Positions 19,141-28,283 of a stretch of DNA of 64,000 bases are shown one piece after another (position 1 is the first letter of the stretch; each line of letters begins with the position of its first letter). The position numbers were made by a program, and so were the translations under genes. Below the pieces are notes generated by a model that was not told where the DNA came from, made no database searches, and saw nothing but the letters and a program-made list of their open reading frames with translations. The stretch spans positions 1,293,001 to 1,357,000 of the forward strand of contig NZ_CP120467.1 in the NCBI RefSeq assembly GCF_029983095.1. The letters run 5' to 3'. The DNA is from Enterococcus montenegrensis (GTDB lineage Bacteria; Bacillota; Bacilli; Lactobacillales; Enterococcaceae).

Positions 19141-20225
19141 ATTCAAGTCGCAAAAGCAATATCTTGTATGGCTTCTTAGCGTTGGTTTTCAGCTTGATTT
19201 TATTTTTTAATGCCAACGGACGTAATGTTCAAACGACATTGAACACAAATCCGGAAAATTTTGAAGAAACAGTTAATAAAGTGCAAATTCATCCGGTTTA
19301 TGACTCGGATAAATATTATATTCTAGGCTTTGATCCGTATGTTTCGGTGAAATTAAGCAGTGCCAATCGTATCCAATTAAATGCTGAAGCAAATCCGGAT
19401 ACCAGAGGATTCCGTGTCGTTTGTGATTTAACCGGATTAGGAGAAGGTACCCATGAAGTGAAATTACGGATTCAAAACGGCAGTAGCGCTGTGGGCTATA
19501 CGATTAATCCAACTAAAGTTACCGTGACGATTGAAAAGAAAGTAACGCAATCTTTTAAAATCCATCCGGTTGTTTCTTCTTCTAATTTAGGGGAAGGGTT
19601 CTCAGTTGATAGTGTAACGGTAAAACCAGAAGAAGCTCAGATTACCACTGGTGAAAAGACGTTAGCCCAAATTGATCGCGTAGTTGCAACAATTGATCCT
19701 TCTAAAACAGCTAGTGCTGACTTTGAAGAAAAAGCAACGATTGAAGCATTGGATAAAGAGGGGAATCGTTTGAGTGTTGTTTCAGATCCCCAAGAAGCAC
19801 AAGTTATTGTAAAAGTAAAAGCGCCAGAAAAAATTGTCAGTCTGTATGCTTCGCAAGTAGGGACATTGCCTAATGGGATTTCCCATTATGATTTTAAATT
19901 AGATACCCTTTCAACGGTGCTAAGAGGACCACAATCAAAACTTGATGGAATTGAAAGTCTCGCGCTACCGGTGGATATTACGAATATTACAGAGAAAACA
20001 ACCAGAGAAGTGGTTGTTCCAACCGAAGATGGCATCGTCGCATCACCAAAGACAGTCAAAGTAGAAATCACGCCGGTACACAATACAACAAGCACGTCAA
20101 CGACGAATTCCTCTAGTAGACAGTCACAAACTTCTTCTAGCGTAACTGAAACAACTCCAGCGACAACTACGGTGGAAACCAGCGAGACAAGTCAATCAGC
20201 TGTTGATGCAACGGCAAATGAATAA
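19137..20225 (+). CDS. cdaR: CdaA regulatory protein CdaR (YbbR-domain)
   Basis: A membrane-anchored extracytoplasmic protein that binds and regulates CdaA. The 362-residue protein has one N-terminal membrane segment (about 10-25), three or so YbbR repeats, and a Ser/Thr-rich tail (about 315-362) that is probably disordered in the wall. It overlaps cdaA by four bases (ATGA) with AAAGGAGG inside the cdaA end. The tail is species-variable. Confidence 0.93.
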   Translation: MNSSRKSNILYGFLALVFSLILFFNANGRNVQTTLNTNPENFEETVNKVQIHPVYDSDKYYILGFDPYVSVKLSSANRIQLNAEANPDTRGFRVVCDLTGLGEGTHEVKLRIQNGSSAVGYTINPTKVTVTIEKKVTQSFKIHPVVSSSNLGEGFSVDSVTVKPEEAQITTGEKTLAQIDRVVATIDPSKTASADFEEKATIEALDKEGNRLSVVSDPQEAQVIVKVKAPEKIVSLYASQVGTLPNGISHYDFKLDTLSTVLRGPQSKLDGIESLALPVDITNITEKTTREVVVPTEDGIVASPKTVKVEITPVHNTTSTSTTNSSSRQSQTSSSVTETTPATTTVETSETSQSAVDATANE

Positions 20226-20258
20226 AATTAACTAAAACAATTTTGTGAGGTAAGAATA

Positions 20259-21614
20259 ATGGGTAAATATTTTGGTACGGATGGTGTTCGTGGCGTAGCT
20301 AACGTTGAATTAACACCAGAATTAGCATTTAAATTAGGGCGTTGTGGTGGCTATGTATTAAGTCAACATGAGAACAGTGAACATCGGCCTAAAGTTTTAG
20401 TTGGCCGCGATACCCGTATGTCTGGTCAATTATTGGAAAATGCATTGGTTGCCGGGTTATTATCTGTCGGCATTGAAGTGTTTACACTGGGCGTCATCTC
20501 AACGCCAGGTGTGGCTTATTTAACCCGTGTGCAAAAAGCGAGTGCAGGAGTCATGATTTCAGCGTCTCATAATCCTGCTGAAGACAATGGTATTAAATTT
20601 TTCGGAAGTGACGGTTTCAAGTTAGTGGATGATCAGGAAGCAGAAATCGAAGCGCTACTGGATGCACCACAAGATACTCTGCCACGTCCTTCGGCTGAAG
20701 GTTTGGGGACAGTTGAAGAATTTCCAGAAGGTCTTTTGAAATATTCACAGTTTTTAGAACAAACTATTTCAGGAGATTTATCAGGTTTAACAGTTTGTAT
20801 TGATGCTGCAAATGGTGCAACTGCAACAAGTGTCAACCGCCTATTTGCTGATTTAGAAACAGACTTTTATACGATGGGAACTTCCCCTAACGGATTAAAC
20901 ATCAATGATGGTGTTGGTTCTACTCATCCGGAAAAATTGGCGGCTTTTGTCGTTGAAAAAGGTGCTGATGCAGGCCTTGCCTTTGATGGTGATGGTGACC
21001 GTGTGATTGCGGTGGATGAGTTAGGAAATATTGTCGATGGTGATAAAATTATGTACATTTGTGCAAAATATTTAGCATCAAAAAAACGTTTAAAACAAGA
21101 TACAATTGTAACGACTGTAATGAGTAATTTAGGTTTCCATAAAGCAGTAGAAGCTATTGGCTTAAAAGATGTGATCACCCAAGTTGGCGACCGTTATGTT
21201 GTCGAAGAAATGCGAAAAAATGATTACAATTTTGGTGGCGAACAATCAGGTCACATGGTTTTCCTCGATTTTAATACTACCGGTGATGGAATGCTTTCTG
21301 GTATCCAATTGTTAAGTATCATCAAAGAAACCGGCAAAAAATTATCTGAACTAGCGGCAGAGGTAACAATTTATCCGCAAAAATTAGTGAACATTCGCGT
21401 CACAAACAAAAATGGTGCGATGGAAGTTACAGCGATTAAAGCTGTAATTGAAGAAGCGGAAAAAGAAATGAATGGTGAAGGACGTATTTTGGTTCGACCT
21501 TCAGGGACAGAACCATTATTACGCGTAATGGCAGAAGCGCCATCGGATGAATTAGTAAATTACTATGTTGATAAAATCGCGGCAGTCGTACAAGCCGAAA
21601 TTGGTGCTAAATAA
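20259..21614 (+). CDS. glmM: Phosphoglucosamine mutase
   Basis: Converts glucosamine-6-phosphate to glucosamine-1-phosphate, on the way to UDP-GlcNAc. The 451-residue protein has the N-terminal [10 protein letters not shown], the phosphoserine loop SASHNP with Ser103, the metal loop DGDGDR (about 244-249) and the C-terminal phosphate-binding [12 protein letters not shown]. It is the third gene of the cdaA operon, 33 bases after cdaR, with a good ribosome site (GAGG), and is followed by a strong terminator. GlmM of related species also inhibits CdaA directly. Confidence 0.98.
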   Translation: MGKYFGTDGVRGVANVELTPELAFKLGRCGGYVLSQHENSEHRPKVLVGRDTRMSGQLLENALVAGLLSVGIEVFTLGVISTPGVAYLTRVQKASAGVMISASHNPAEDNGIKFFGSDGFKLVDDQEAEIEALLDAPQDTLPRPSAEGLGTVEEFPEGLLKYSQFLEQTISGDLSGLTVCIDAANGATATSVNRLFADLETDFYTMGTSPNGLNINDGVGSTHPEKLAAFVVEKGADAGLAFDGDGDRVIAVDELGNIVDGDKIMYICAKYLASKKRLKQDTIVTTVMSNLGFHKAVEAIGLKDVITQVGDRYVVEEMRKNDYNFGGEQSGHMVFLDFNTTGDGMLSGIQLLSIIKETGKKLSELAAEVTIYPQKLVNIRVTNKNGAMEVTAIKAVIEEAEKEMNGEGRILVRPSGTEPLLRVMAEAPSDELVNYYVDKIAAVVQAEIGAK

Positions 21615-21615
21615 A

Positions 21616-21655
21616 AAAATGACAGATTACAAATTGTAATCTGTCATTTTTTTTT
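21616..21655 (+). terminator. Terminator after glmM
   Basis: A perfect 15-bp stem (21616-21630 with 21636-21650) with an AAATT loop and a long T run. The left A run lets it also serve the convergent amidohydrolase gene. Confidence 0.93.
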
Positions 21656-21683
21656 GCAGTTCCAATCACAAGTATAGCTAAAA

Positions 21684-22880
21684 TTATTTTACTTTATTGC
21701 CTTTAAAGTAACTGGTACTAACAGGGAGTTTTCGAGCTACAAATTTGGCTTTAGAGGTGGCATTTACCAAAGTAAAATTAGCGGGCATCCCGCTTTTTAA
21801 CCAACCGTTAGGAGCGATTAATTTTTGATCGGTGACCAATTCTAAACTTTCCGTTAACTCTTTTTGTGAGGTTAAGTCAAACATTTCTGCATAGCGATTA
21901 AGTTTATCCATCACATCACCATTACCAAAAGGTGACCAGCAATCGTAAATATTATCACAACCAATCTGGGTTTTCACACCGGCTTGTTTTAATTTTGTTA
22001 AAGGCGGAATAACAAAGTCTAAGGGGATGCTGGAAATAATTGTTATTTGATTGGCGGCAAGACGTGAAAATAATTCAGCTTGCTCACTTTTATTTAAATC
22101 TCGTAACCCATAAGCGTGACTAATCGTAACTCTTTTTTGCCAATTGGTTTCTTCTGTTAGCGCTAAAATTTTAGCGAAAGCTTTTCTGGCGTCATCATCT
22201 CGTTCATGAAGATGATAATCAATGGGCACATCAAATTGTGTTGCTAAATCAAACGTTTGGTTTAAAGATTTTTCTAAGTTGTTATCAATACTAATTGGGT
22301 CGACTCCGCCAACGAGATTAGCACCATTTTGTAACGCCAGTTTCATTTCATTGTAGGCGTGGGATAAAAGGAGACCGTGTTGGGGGAAAGCCACTAATTC
22401 ATAATCCAATTGGTCCTGGTAGTTTGCTAAAACAGCTTGTGCGGCCTCTAAATAACTTTGCCCCACAGCAGGATGAACATCAATATGGGAGCGAAAATGC
22501 GTAACGCCATAAGAAAGTTCTAAATGAATTAAATTTTCCATGCGCTGGCTAAAAGAGACCGGTGCATTTTTTAAATAGGCAATTTCTTTTGTGAAACGTT
22601 CCACGCGGTTTTTTACAGGCTCAATCGGTGTCCAGGGAATACCTAATTTACTTTTATCAAAATGAACGTGCATTTCCCGCAATTGAGGTAAAATTAAAGC
22701 ATTTTGTCCATCAATTATGGTGTAATCGGTTTTGGTATCTACTTGGTCACTGGTAAAGACCGCTGTAATTATTCCATTTTCAAAGGCCACAGCAATATTT
22801 TTCGTCGCAGTTCCGTAGGTGAAATCATTTTCTGTCAGATAACTAGTTTCCACGCGGACATTTTTTAATAAAGTTTTCAT
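21684..22880 (-). CDS. CodA-like metal-dependent amidohydrolase
   Basis: A 398-residue TIM-barrel amidohydrolase resembling cytosine deaminase/N-isopropylammelide hydrolase. Visible metal and active-site motifs are HVH (71-73, MHVHFDKS), SHIDV, HLHE (about 222-225), SHAYG and GCDNIYD.WSPFG, which matches the GHDD.FDPW region of CodA. The substrate is unknown; a cyclic amidine or pyrimidine-type compound is likely. The ribosome site GGAGGTG is at 22887-22893 on the minus strand. It lies between glmM and glmS with its own transcription, and no cytosine permease gene is nearby. Confidence 0.75.
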   Translation of the reverse strand: MKTLLKNVRVETSYLTENDFTYGTATKNIAVAFENGIITAVFTSDQVDTKTDYTIIDGQNALILPQLREMHVHFDKSKLGIPWTPIEPVKNRVERFTKEIAYLKNAPVSFSQRMENLIHLELSYGVTHFRSHIDVHPAVGQSYLEAAQAVLANYQDQLDYELVAFPQHGLLLSHAYNEMKLALQNGANLVGGVDPISIDNNLEKSLNQTFDLATQFDVPIDYHLHERDDDARKAFAKILALTEETNWQKRVTISHAYGLRDLNKSEQAELFSRLAANQITIISSIPLDFVIPPLTKLKQAGVKTQIGCDNIYDCWSPFGNGDVMDKLNRYAEMFDLTSQKELTESLELVTDQKLIAPNGWLKSGMPANFTLVNATSKAKFVARKLPVSTSYFKGNKVK

Positions 22881-22997
22881 AAAGCACCTCCGTCTTCATT
22901 TAAAATAGCTTGAAATGGATAAAAAAGCCAACGTTTGCTTTTTGTAGACCTATAAACACAAAGAAATGCCATAATAAGGTTTTACCAAAAAGCTATT

Positions 22998-23037
22998 AAA
23001 AAACCTGCCTACGACAACGGATGGTCATAAGCAGGTT
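22998..23037 (-). terminator. Terminator after glmS
   Basis: On the minus strand AACCTGCTTATGAC pairs with GTCGTAGGCAGGTT (14 bp with G-T pairs), followed by TTTTTT. Confidence 0.88.
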
Positions 23038-23049
23038 AAAGTAACGGTC

Positions 23050-24855
23050 TTATTCGACGGTGACAGATTTTGCCAAGTTTCGTGGTTTATCAACATCATA
23101 GCCTCTTTGTAATGTTGCAAAGTAGGCAATTAACTGCGTTGGGACAACTGCTAGTAGGCTAGTCAACAGCGGATGAACCGTGGGTAATAAAATTTGATCA
23201 TCTGGCTTTGCTAATTCTTCTGTTGCGATTACAAGGGTATTAGCCCCGCGACTTCTTACTTCTTGTAAATTTCCCCGCGTGTGTAAGCCAGTTGCAGCGT
23301 CAGTAATGATACCAATTACAGGGGTTCTATCTTCAATTAGGGCGATTGTTCCGTGTTTTAATTCGCCAGCTGCGAAACCTTCTGCTTGAATATAAGAAAT
23401 TTCTTTTAGTTTTAAAGCAGCTTCCATTGAAACATAGTAGTCATTGCCCCGGCCGATGTAAAAGGCGTTGCGGGTGTGTGTTAAGTATTCTGCGGTTAAT
23501 TCTTCTAGCAATTCTTTTTCATTAATCATTGTTTCCATTGCTGTGGCGATTAAACCCAACTCGTGGAATAAATCAAATTCATTCGCTGCAAGAATAGCTT
23601 TTTTTGTTCCCAAAGCTTTAGCTAAAACAGCCATAACCGCGATTTGAGCGGTATAAGCTTTAGTCGAGGCAACGGCAATTTCAGGACCCGCATGAAGCAG
23701 CAAAGTATAAGTTGCTTCCCTTGATAAAGTAGAGCCGGCTACATTTGTAATAGTTAAAGAAGGGTGGCCTAATTCATTTGTTTTTACTAAAACTTGACGA
23801 CTATCAGCTGTTTCACCACTTTGACTCAAGTAGATGAAAAATGGTTTTTCCGATAGTAGCGGCATATTGTAGCCAAATTCACTGGATAGATGAATTTCTA
23901 CAGGTAACTGCGTTAAGGTTTCAAAAAATTTCTTAGCTGCCCAACCAGCATGATTGCTAGTGCCGCATGCAACAATATAAACGCGATCGCTATTTTCTAA
24001 AGTAGCTAACAAGTTGGGATCAATCGCAATTGAGCCATCTTCATTTTGATATTTTTGTACAATTTTGCGCATGACAACTGGTTGTTCATCAATTTCTTTT
24101 AACATGTAATAAGGATAAGTTCCTTTTTCAATGTCACTTGCATCCAGTTCTGCAACATAAAAATCACGGTTGATAATTTGACCAGCTGCATCTTCAATGA
24201 TTGCATCTGTTGCGGTTAGTGTGACCATTTCACCGTCCATTAATTCCACAAAGTGGCTCGTTTGATCTAACATTGCTAAGGCATCACTACATAAAACATT
24301 AAAGCCATCCCCTAAGCCGATTAAAAGAGGGCTTTTATTTTTTGCGACATAAATAGTTGTATCATCTTGTGTATCAACTAAGGCAAAAGCGTAAGATCCT
24401 TCGATTAAGCGTAATGCTTTTTTGAAGGCATCTTTTGTTTGTAAGCCTTCATTTTTAAAATGGGCAATTAAGTGAACGGCAATTTCAGTGTCTGTTTGAC
24501 CGTAAAATGTATCTTCACTCAAATACGTTTGGCGTAATTCGTCATAATTTTCAATAACGCCATTGTGTACTAAAACCAGCTCACCTTTTTCACTTGTATG
24601 AGGATGCGCATTTTCCTCAGTTGGTTTACCATGAGTGGCCCAACGTGTGTGTCCAATGCCCATTGTGCCAGTAATAGCTGGGGTTAATTTTGCTTCTAAA
24701 TTTTTAATGGGACCAGTAGATTTAAGCAGATTATTGTTCTTGCCAGCGACATAGATTCCTGCTGAATCATAGCCGCGATATTCCAAGCGTTTTAAACCAG
24801 TTAAGATAATTTTTGTTGCGTCGTTTCTTCCAACGACTCCGACGATTCCACACAT
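23050..24855 (-). CDS. glmS: Glutamine-fructose-6-phosphate aminotransferase (isomerising)
   Basis: Makes glucosamine-6-phosphate from fructose-6-phosphate and glutamine, the first committed step to peptidoglycan amino sugars. The 601-residue protein has the N-terminal glutaminase domain with Cys2 as nucleophile (MCGIVGVVG) and two SIS sugar-isomerase domains (about 285-600; VACGTSNHAGW, SQSGETADS), ending in the typical KSVTVE. The upstream DNA is too AT-rich to encode a glmS ribozyme, and regulation is probably by a repressor acting on the repeats at 24946-25059. Confidence 0.98.
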   Translation of the reverse strand: MCGIVGVVGRNDATKIILTGLKRLEYRGYDSAGIYVAGKNNNLLKSTGPIKNLEAKLTPAITGTMGIGHTRWATHGKPTEENAHPHTSEKGELVLVHNGVIENYDELRQTYLSEDTFYGQTDTEIAVHLIAHFKNEGLQTKDAFKKALRLIEGSYAFALVDTQDDTTIYVAKNKSPLLIGLGDGFNVLCSDALAMLDQTSHFVELMDGEMVTLTATDAIIEDAAGQIINRDFYVAELDASDIEKGTYPYYMLKEIDEQPVVMRKIVQKYQNEDGSIAIDPNLLATLENSDRVYIVACGTSNHAGWAAKKFFETLTQLPVEIHLSSEFGYNMPLLSEKPFFIYLSQSGETADSRQVLVKTNELGHPSLTITNVAGSTLSREATYTLLLHAGPEIAVASTKAYTAQIAVMAVLAKALGTKKAILAANEFDLFHELGLIATAMETMINEKELLEELTAEYLTHTRNAFYIGRGNDYYVSMEAALKLKEISYIQAEGFAAGELKHGTIALIEDRTPVIGIITDAATGLHTRGNLQEVRSRGANTLVIATEELAKPDDQILLPTVHPLLTSLLAVVPTQLIAYFATLQRGYDVDKPRNLAKSVTVE

Positions 24856-24945
24856 GTAAAAAAACCTCTTTCTTATTTCAATCTTGTTTTCTTTTTGTCT
24901 TCTTATTGGAGTGCTTTTATTAAGTAAAAGATAGGATAAAAATAA

Positions 24946-24961
24946 ATTGGTATAGATTTAT
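24946..24961 (+). promoter_or_regulatory. Operator copy 1 upstream of glmS (GntR/NagR-like)
   Basis: ATTGGTATAGATTTAT; about 25-40 bases downstream of the predicted glmS transcription start. It resembles the TGGTCTATACCA-type sites of GntR/HutC regulators of amino-sugar metabolism (NagR, DasR). Confidence 0.5.
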
Positions 24962-24965
24962 TTTT

Positions 24966-24980
24966 ATTGGTCTAATTATT
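24966..24980 (+). promoter_or_regulatory. Operator copy 2 upstream of glmS
   Basis: ATTGGTCTAATTATT, 20 bases (two helical turns) from copy 1 and close to the predicted transcription start. Confidence 0.5.
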
Positions 24981-24992
24981 ACGACATTCAAA

Positions 24993-25021
24993 ATGATATT
25001 ATTTATATTGGGTTTTGTCAA
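24993..25021 (-). promoter_or_regulatory. glmS promoter
   Basis: On the minus strand a perfect -35 TTGACA (25016-25021), a 17-base spacer and -10 TATCAT (24993-24998). The surrounding gap, 24856-25253, is very AT-rich and holds this promoter and the three repeats, but no gene that I can see. Confidence 0.82.
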
Positions 25022-25042
25022 TTATAAATTTTATTTTCTTTA

Positions 25043-25059
25043 ATTGGTATAGTCTTATT
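25043..25059 (+). promoter_or_regulatory. Operator copy 3 upstream of glmS
   Basis: ATTGGTATAGTCTTATT, about 22 bases upstream of the glmS -35. Together with copies 1 and 2 it brackets the promoter. Confidence 0.5.
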
Positions 25060-25253
25060 TCAAGCATTCCAATTTTAATTTTTTTTAAATACGTTGCATT
25101 TTTATTTTTTTCTAATTTACAATTATTTACTTAATCGCTGTTTTTTTTGCTTTCTTTTCGCTACAATGAGAAAGATAAAACCTTTCTTTTCATCGTAAGG
25201 GATACAAAGAAAACAGGTGATGGATTATTCTATCAAAATAAAAGGAGGACCAA

Positions 25254-25544
25254 ATGGACAATATCGTACGTTGCATGTCTTTTAAACAATTAAAAGCCGC
25301 TGTTGCAAAATTAGAGGCGACAGCTGGAATCACAGAAGAAACCAAAATTTTTTTAGATACAGGCTGGGATAGTTTGCAAGAGGTTTCACCAGAAAGTATT
25401 GAAGTGAAAAAAGCGCGCTATTTTGAAGTGCAAGATCCTGTTAGTAAGGAATATTTTGGCGGTTTTGCGTTAAGTGAAAAAGCCGAAAAAGTAAAGGCTA
25501 CAGGTGCAGAAGAAACGGTCATTGTAATTGAAAATTTATATTAA
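25254..25544 (+). CDS. Small conserved-looking hypothetical protein
   Basis: A 96-residue, mildly acidic soluble protein that I do not recognise. It has no signal peptide, membrane segment or cysteine cluster. It starts at ATG with a strong AAAGGAGG site (25241-25248), which supports a real gene. It lies 24 bases upstream of sppA in the same direction and so probably shares its mRNA. A TACAAT at 25162-25167 may be the -10 of this unit, without a clear -35. Confidence 0.65.
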   Translation: MDNIVRCMSFKQLKAAVAKLEATAGITEETKIFLDTGWDSLQEVSPESIEVKKARYFEVQDPVSKEYFGGFALSEKAEKVKATGAEETVIVIENLY

Positions 25545-25568
25545 TAGTCAAAATTAAAGGAGTAGAAA

Positions 25569-26600
25569 ATGAATAAAAGAAGATGGATTGCAGTTGTTAT
25601 CGCAGTTGGGTTGTTTGTTTTTTCAGCGGTGTCTTCTCGGGTTGCCACCCATAATGAGGCCGAGAGCCAACAAGCACTGGCAGGATTAAATGCATTATTG
25701 TATGGGTCAAATCAATTGGAAAAAAATGTCATTGAAGATGGCGATGCTGATAAACAGATTGCCAAATTGACTGTTGACGGTACGATTGCAGATACAGGTA
25801 GTGGTGGTATCTTTTCGACGGCAACGTATAGTCACCAAGATTTCCTAGCACAGTTACAAGAAATTCAGAGGGATGGAAATATTAAAGGGATTTTGTTAGA
25901 AGTAAATTCTCCTGGTGGTGGAGTTTATGAGAGTGCTGAAATTGCCAAGGAATTTGCCAAAATTAAAGAATTAAAGATTCCTGTCTATGTTAGTATGAAA
26001 AATATGGCTGCCAGCGGTGGTTATTATATCTCAGCAGCTGCTAATAAAATTTTTGCTACCGATGAAACGGTAACAGGTTCCATTGGCGTCATTATGTCTG
26101 GGGTAAACTATAGTGGTTTAATGGAGAAATTAGGTATCACCGATGAAACCTATAAAAGTGGGGCCTTAAAAGACATGGGCTCTACTACTAGAAAACCCAC
26201 GCAAAAAGATCAAGAAGTCTTGCAAACGTATGTCAACAATGCCTATGACCGGTTTGTTAAAGTGGTAGCAAAAGGTCGTGGTATGTCAGAAGCTGCCGTA
26301 CGTAAAATTGCTGATGGTCGTATTTACGATGGAGCACAAGCAAAAGCAAATGGATTAGTTGATGAAATTGGTTTTCCAGAAGATGCGCTAGCCGCACTAA
26401 AAAAAGACAAAAAATTAACCAACGCGCAAGTAATTGAATATTCTGTTGGCGATACCGGTTTTTATTCTTCTTGGTTAGGCAATAAGGCAGCTAAATTACA
26501 AGGACTAGCACCAAGTGAAGATAGTACATTAGTGCATTTATTTGCATCGCTTGGAAATGCTCAGGCACCAAAACCTCTTTATTATTACGGAGGACAATAA
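25569..26600 (+). CDS. sppA: Signal peptide peptidase SppA
   Basis: A membrane-anchored serine protease (family S49) that degrades leftover signal peptides; in Bacillus it also affects lantibiotic resistance. The 343-residue protein has an N-terminal membrane anchor (about 6-22) and the Ser/Lys dyad: Ser149 in MAASGGYYIS and Lys201 in SGALKDMGS, matching B. subtilis Ser147/Lys199. The conserved VNSPGGGV loop is also present. In enterococci this enzyme may matter for turnover of pheromone-bearing signal peptides. It starts a cluster with an RDD protein. Confidence 0.95.
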   Translation: MNKRRWIAVVIAVGLFVFSAVSSRVATHNEAESQQALAGLNALLYGSNQLEKNVIEDGDADKQIAKLTVDGTIADTGSGGIFSTATYSHQDFLAQLQEIQRDGNIKGILLEVNSPGGGVYESAEIAKEFAKIKELKIPVYVSMKNMAASGGYYISAAANKIFATDETVTGSIGVIMSGVNYSGLMEKLGITDETYKSGALKDMGSTTRKPTQKDQEVLQTYVNNAYDRFVKVVAKGRGMSEAAVRKIADGRIYDGAQAKANGLVDEIGFPEDALAALKKDKKLTNAQVIEYSVGDTGFYSSWLGNKAAKLQGLAPSEDSTLVHLFASLGNAQAPKPLYYYGGQ

Positions 26601-26601
26601 A

Positions 26602-27195
26602 ATGAGCGATAAAATACAAGGTCCAAAAGTATTTAAAACAAAAGATGATAAAAAAAACTTCACCCAAGAAGAAGTAAAAAAGCAGCAGAAAATATGGCGT
26701 CCGTTGCTAAATGAAAAAAATGAAAATAAAAAGTATTTCCCCAACTATTTTTATGCTGGTTTTTGGATTCGCATGTTTGCCTATTGCCTTGACTTAATGT
26801 GTATTCATGCGATTACAAACGCAACAGTAGGTTTAACATATCGCGTGGCGGCAGTAGAAATAGCAACTAATTTTTTAAGTTTTTCTAGTCTTTTGTCATT
26901 GGCGATTTATTTAGCGTATTTCACTTTATTGACAAAATTAAATCACGGACAAACTATTGGGAAAATGGTCTTTGGCATTCGCGTAGTTTCTTTAAGTGAA
27001 ACAGAACTTTCCTGGGGGACAGTTATTGTCAGAGAAACTGTTTGCCGCTTTATCTTAAAAGGATTTCCGTTTGTTTTAGGGTACATTGTAGCAGCCTTTA
27101 CAGATCACAAACAACACGTGGGTGATTATTTTTCGGACACTTCGGTAATTACCATTAATGTTTTGAAAGCTTTCAATAAAGAATTACGGGCTTAA
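26602..27195 (+). CDS. RDD-family membrane protein
   Basis: A 197-residue protein with a charged N terminus (about 1-50) and three hydrophobic segments (about 54-75, 92-115, 155-170). The domain has the RDD pattern: an Arg in FWIRMFAYCLD, an Asp in that segment and a C-terminal DHKQHVGDYFSDTSVI. RDD proteins are thought to be membrane transporters or partners; no substrate is known here. ATG at 26602 is chosen because CGGAGGA precedes it by eight bases, placing the site in the end of sppA. The sppA-RDD order suggests one operon. Confidence 0.85.
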   Translation: MSDKIQGPKVFKTKDDKKNFTQEEVKKQQKIWRPLLNEKNENKKYFPNYFYAGFWIRMFAYCLDLMCIHAITNATVGLTYRVAAVEIATNFLSFSSLLSLAIYLAYFTLLTKLNHGQTIGKMVFGIRVVSLSETELSWGTVIVRETVCRFILKGFPFVLGYIVAAFTDHKQHVGDYFSDTSVITINVLKAFNKELRA

Positions 27196-27218
27196 TTTTA
27201 ACAAAGCAGGTGTTAAAA

Positions 27219-28166
27219 ATGGGTGAAAAAATTGTCTTCCCAGATGAATTGCAACGAAATATTCGTTTAGCAAAAAAAGCAATGGAACAAAAAGAGTTTC
27301 TAACGAGCGTTACTTATTTACAAAAAGCTTATGAGATGGAAATGTCATTTGAGATTAATCAGCTCTATACAGAAGCTTTATTAAAAAGTGAAGATTTTAA
27401 AAGTGCACTGCAAATAGCACAAGACTTTGCAGTTGAATATCAGAAAACGTCGACAACAATAACTACCTATGTAAGAATTTTATTATTAAATCAACAGTTT
27501 TTAACTGCTCGTAAGCTAGTTATACAAAACAGTCTTTTGACAAAAGAGCAAAAAAAAACATTAACCCAACAGATCAAACAATTAGAGTTGGCAATTGATT
27601 TATTAGATCCGGAAAGTTTGCAAGTAAAAAGACAGCTTTTAAATCAGTGGGATGAAAGTTTAATGCCGATTATAACAGCGGACTGGGAAGTTTTTGTGGG
27701 GCAGTTAACTTATCCTCAATTTATCGGGCTAATGCAGGATTTTTTACCCAAATGCCGAAATAATTTTTTGCGGCCGCGCTTAGTAGAGGAGCTCGTTTTA
27801 TTAGGCTGCGATAAAGTCATTCGTTGTGCCCGTTGGGATAATACAATAGCGACTATAAATTTAAAAGAACTTAAATTACCCGAAGAAGTCCCAGCTTATC
27901 AAAAATTAAAAACATATTTTGAAACAGAAATTGCCGCGACAGACATCCAACTGGCAAATTACTGCTTAACTGAGCTAAGTGCGCAATTAGCTGTAACGTA
28001 TCCTTTTGTACCTTTCACTGACGATTTAAAGAGGTGGGAGCAAAGTTATATTTTAGAATATCAGGCAATGATGGGAAATAATAAAGCAGTAGCGGGGCTA
28101 GAAAAACTAGCTGACATCACAAAACAAAAAGAAAAAATTCGGCAAATTTATCAAGTGATTTTCTAA
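27219..28166 (+). CDS. Helical TPR-like protein of unknown function
   Basis: A 315-residue soluble protein rich in Leu, Lys and Gln. The first 130 residues look like tetratricopeptide-type helical hairpins (AKKAMEQKEFLTSVTYLQKA and following), and the rest is an alpha-helical domain without a motif that I know. It starts at ATG 27219, eight bases after AGCAGG. It lies between the RDD gene and tig, and a promoter for tig starts just after it, so it ends the sppA unit. The function is unknown. Confidence 0.7.
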   Translation: MGEKIVFPDELQRNIRLAKKAMEQKEFLTSVTYLQKAYEMEMSFEINQLYTEALLKSEDFKSALQIAQDFAVEYQKTSTTITTYVRILLLNQQFLTARKLVIQNSLLTKEQKKTLTQQIKQLELAIDLLDPESLQVKRQLLNQWDESLMPIITADWEVFVGQLTYPQFIGLMQDFLPKCRNNFLRPRLVEELVLLGCDKVIRCARWDNTIATINLKELKLPEEVPAYQKLKTYFETEIAATDIQLANYCLTELSAQLAVTYPFVPFTDDLKRWEQSYILEYQAMMGNNKAVAGLEKLADITKQKEKIRQIYQVIF

Positions 28167-28198
28167 AGTTTTTTTTACTTTCAATAACCTTAAAATGT

Positions 28199-28227
28199 TT
28201 ACAATTCCTAAGGGTTAGTGTACTATT
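28199..28227 (+). promoter_or_regulatory. tig promoter
   Basis: -35 TTTACA (28199-28204), 17 bases, -10 TACTAT (28222-28227). Confidence 0.6.
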
Positions 28228-28283
28228 TAAAAGTATGCATGAAAGTATTTCATAGTAAAATTAGTTTATTCGGAGGGAAACAC

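Noticed and set aside
24856..25253. glmS ribozyme/riboswitch upstream of glmS
   Set aside because: The region is far too AT-rich and lacks the conserved ribozyme core; a repressor site explains it better.
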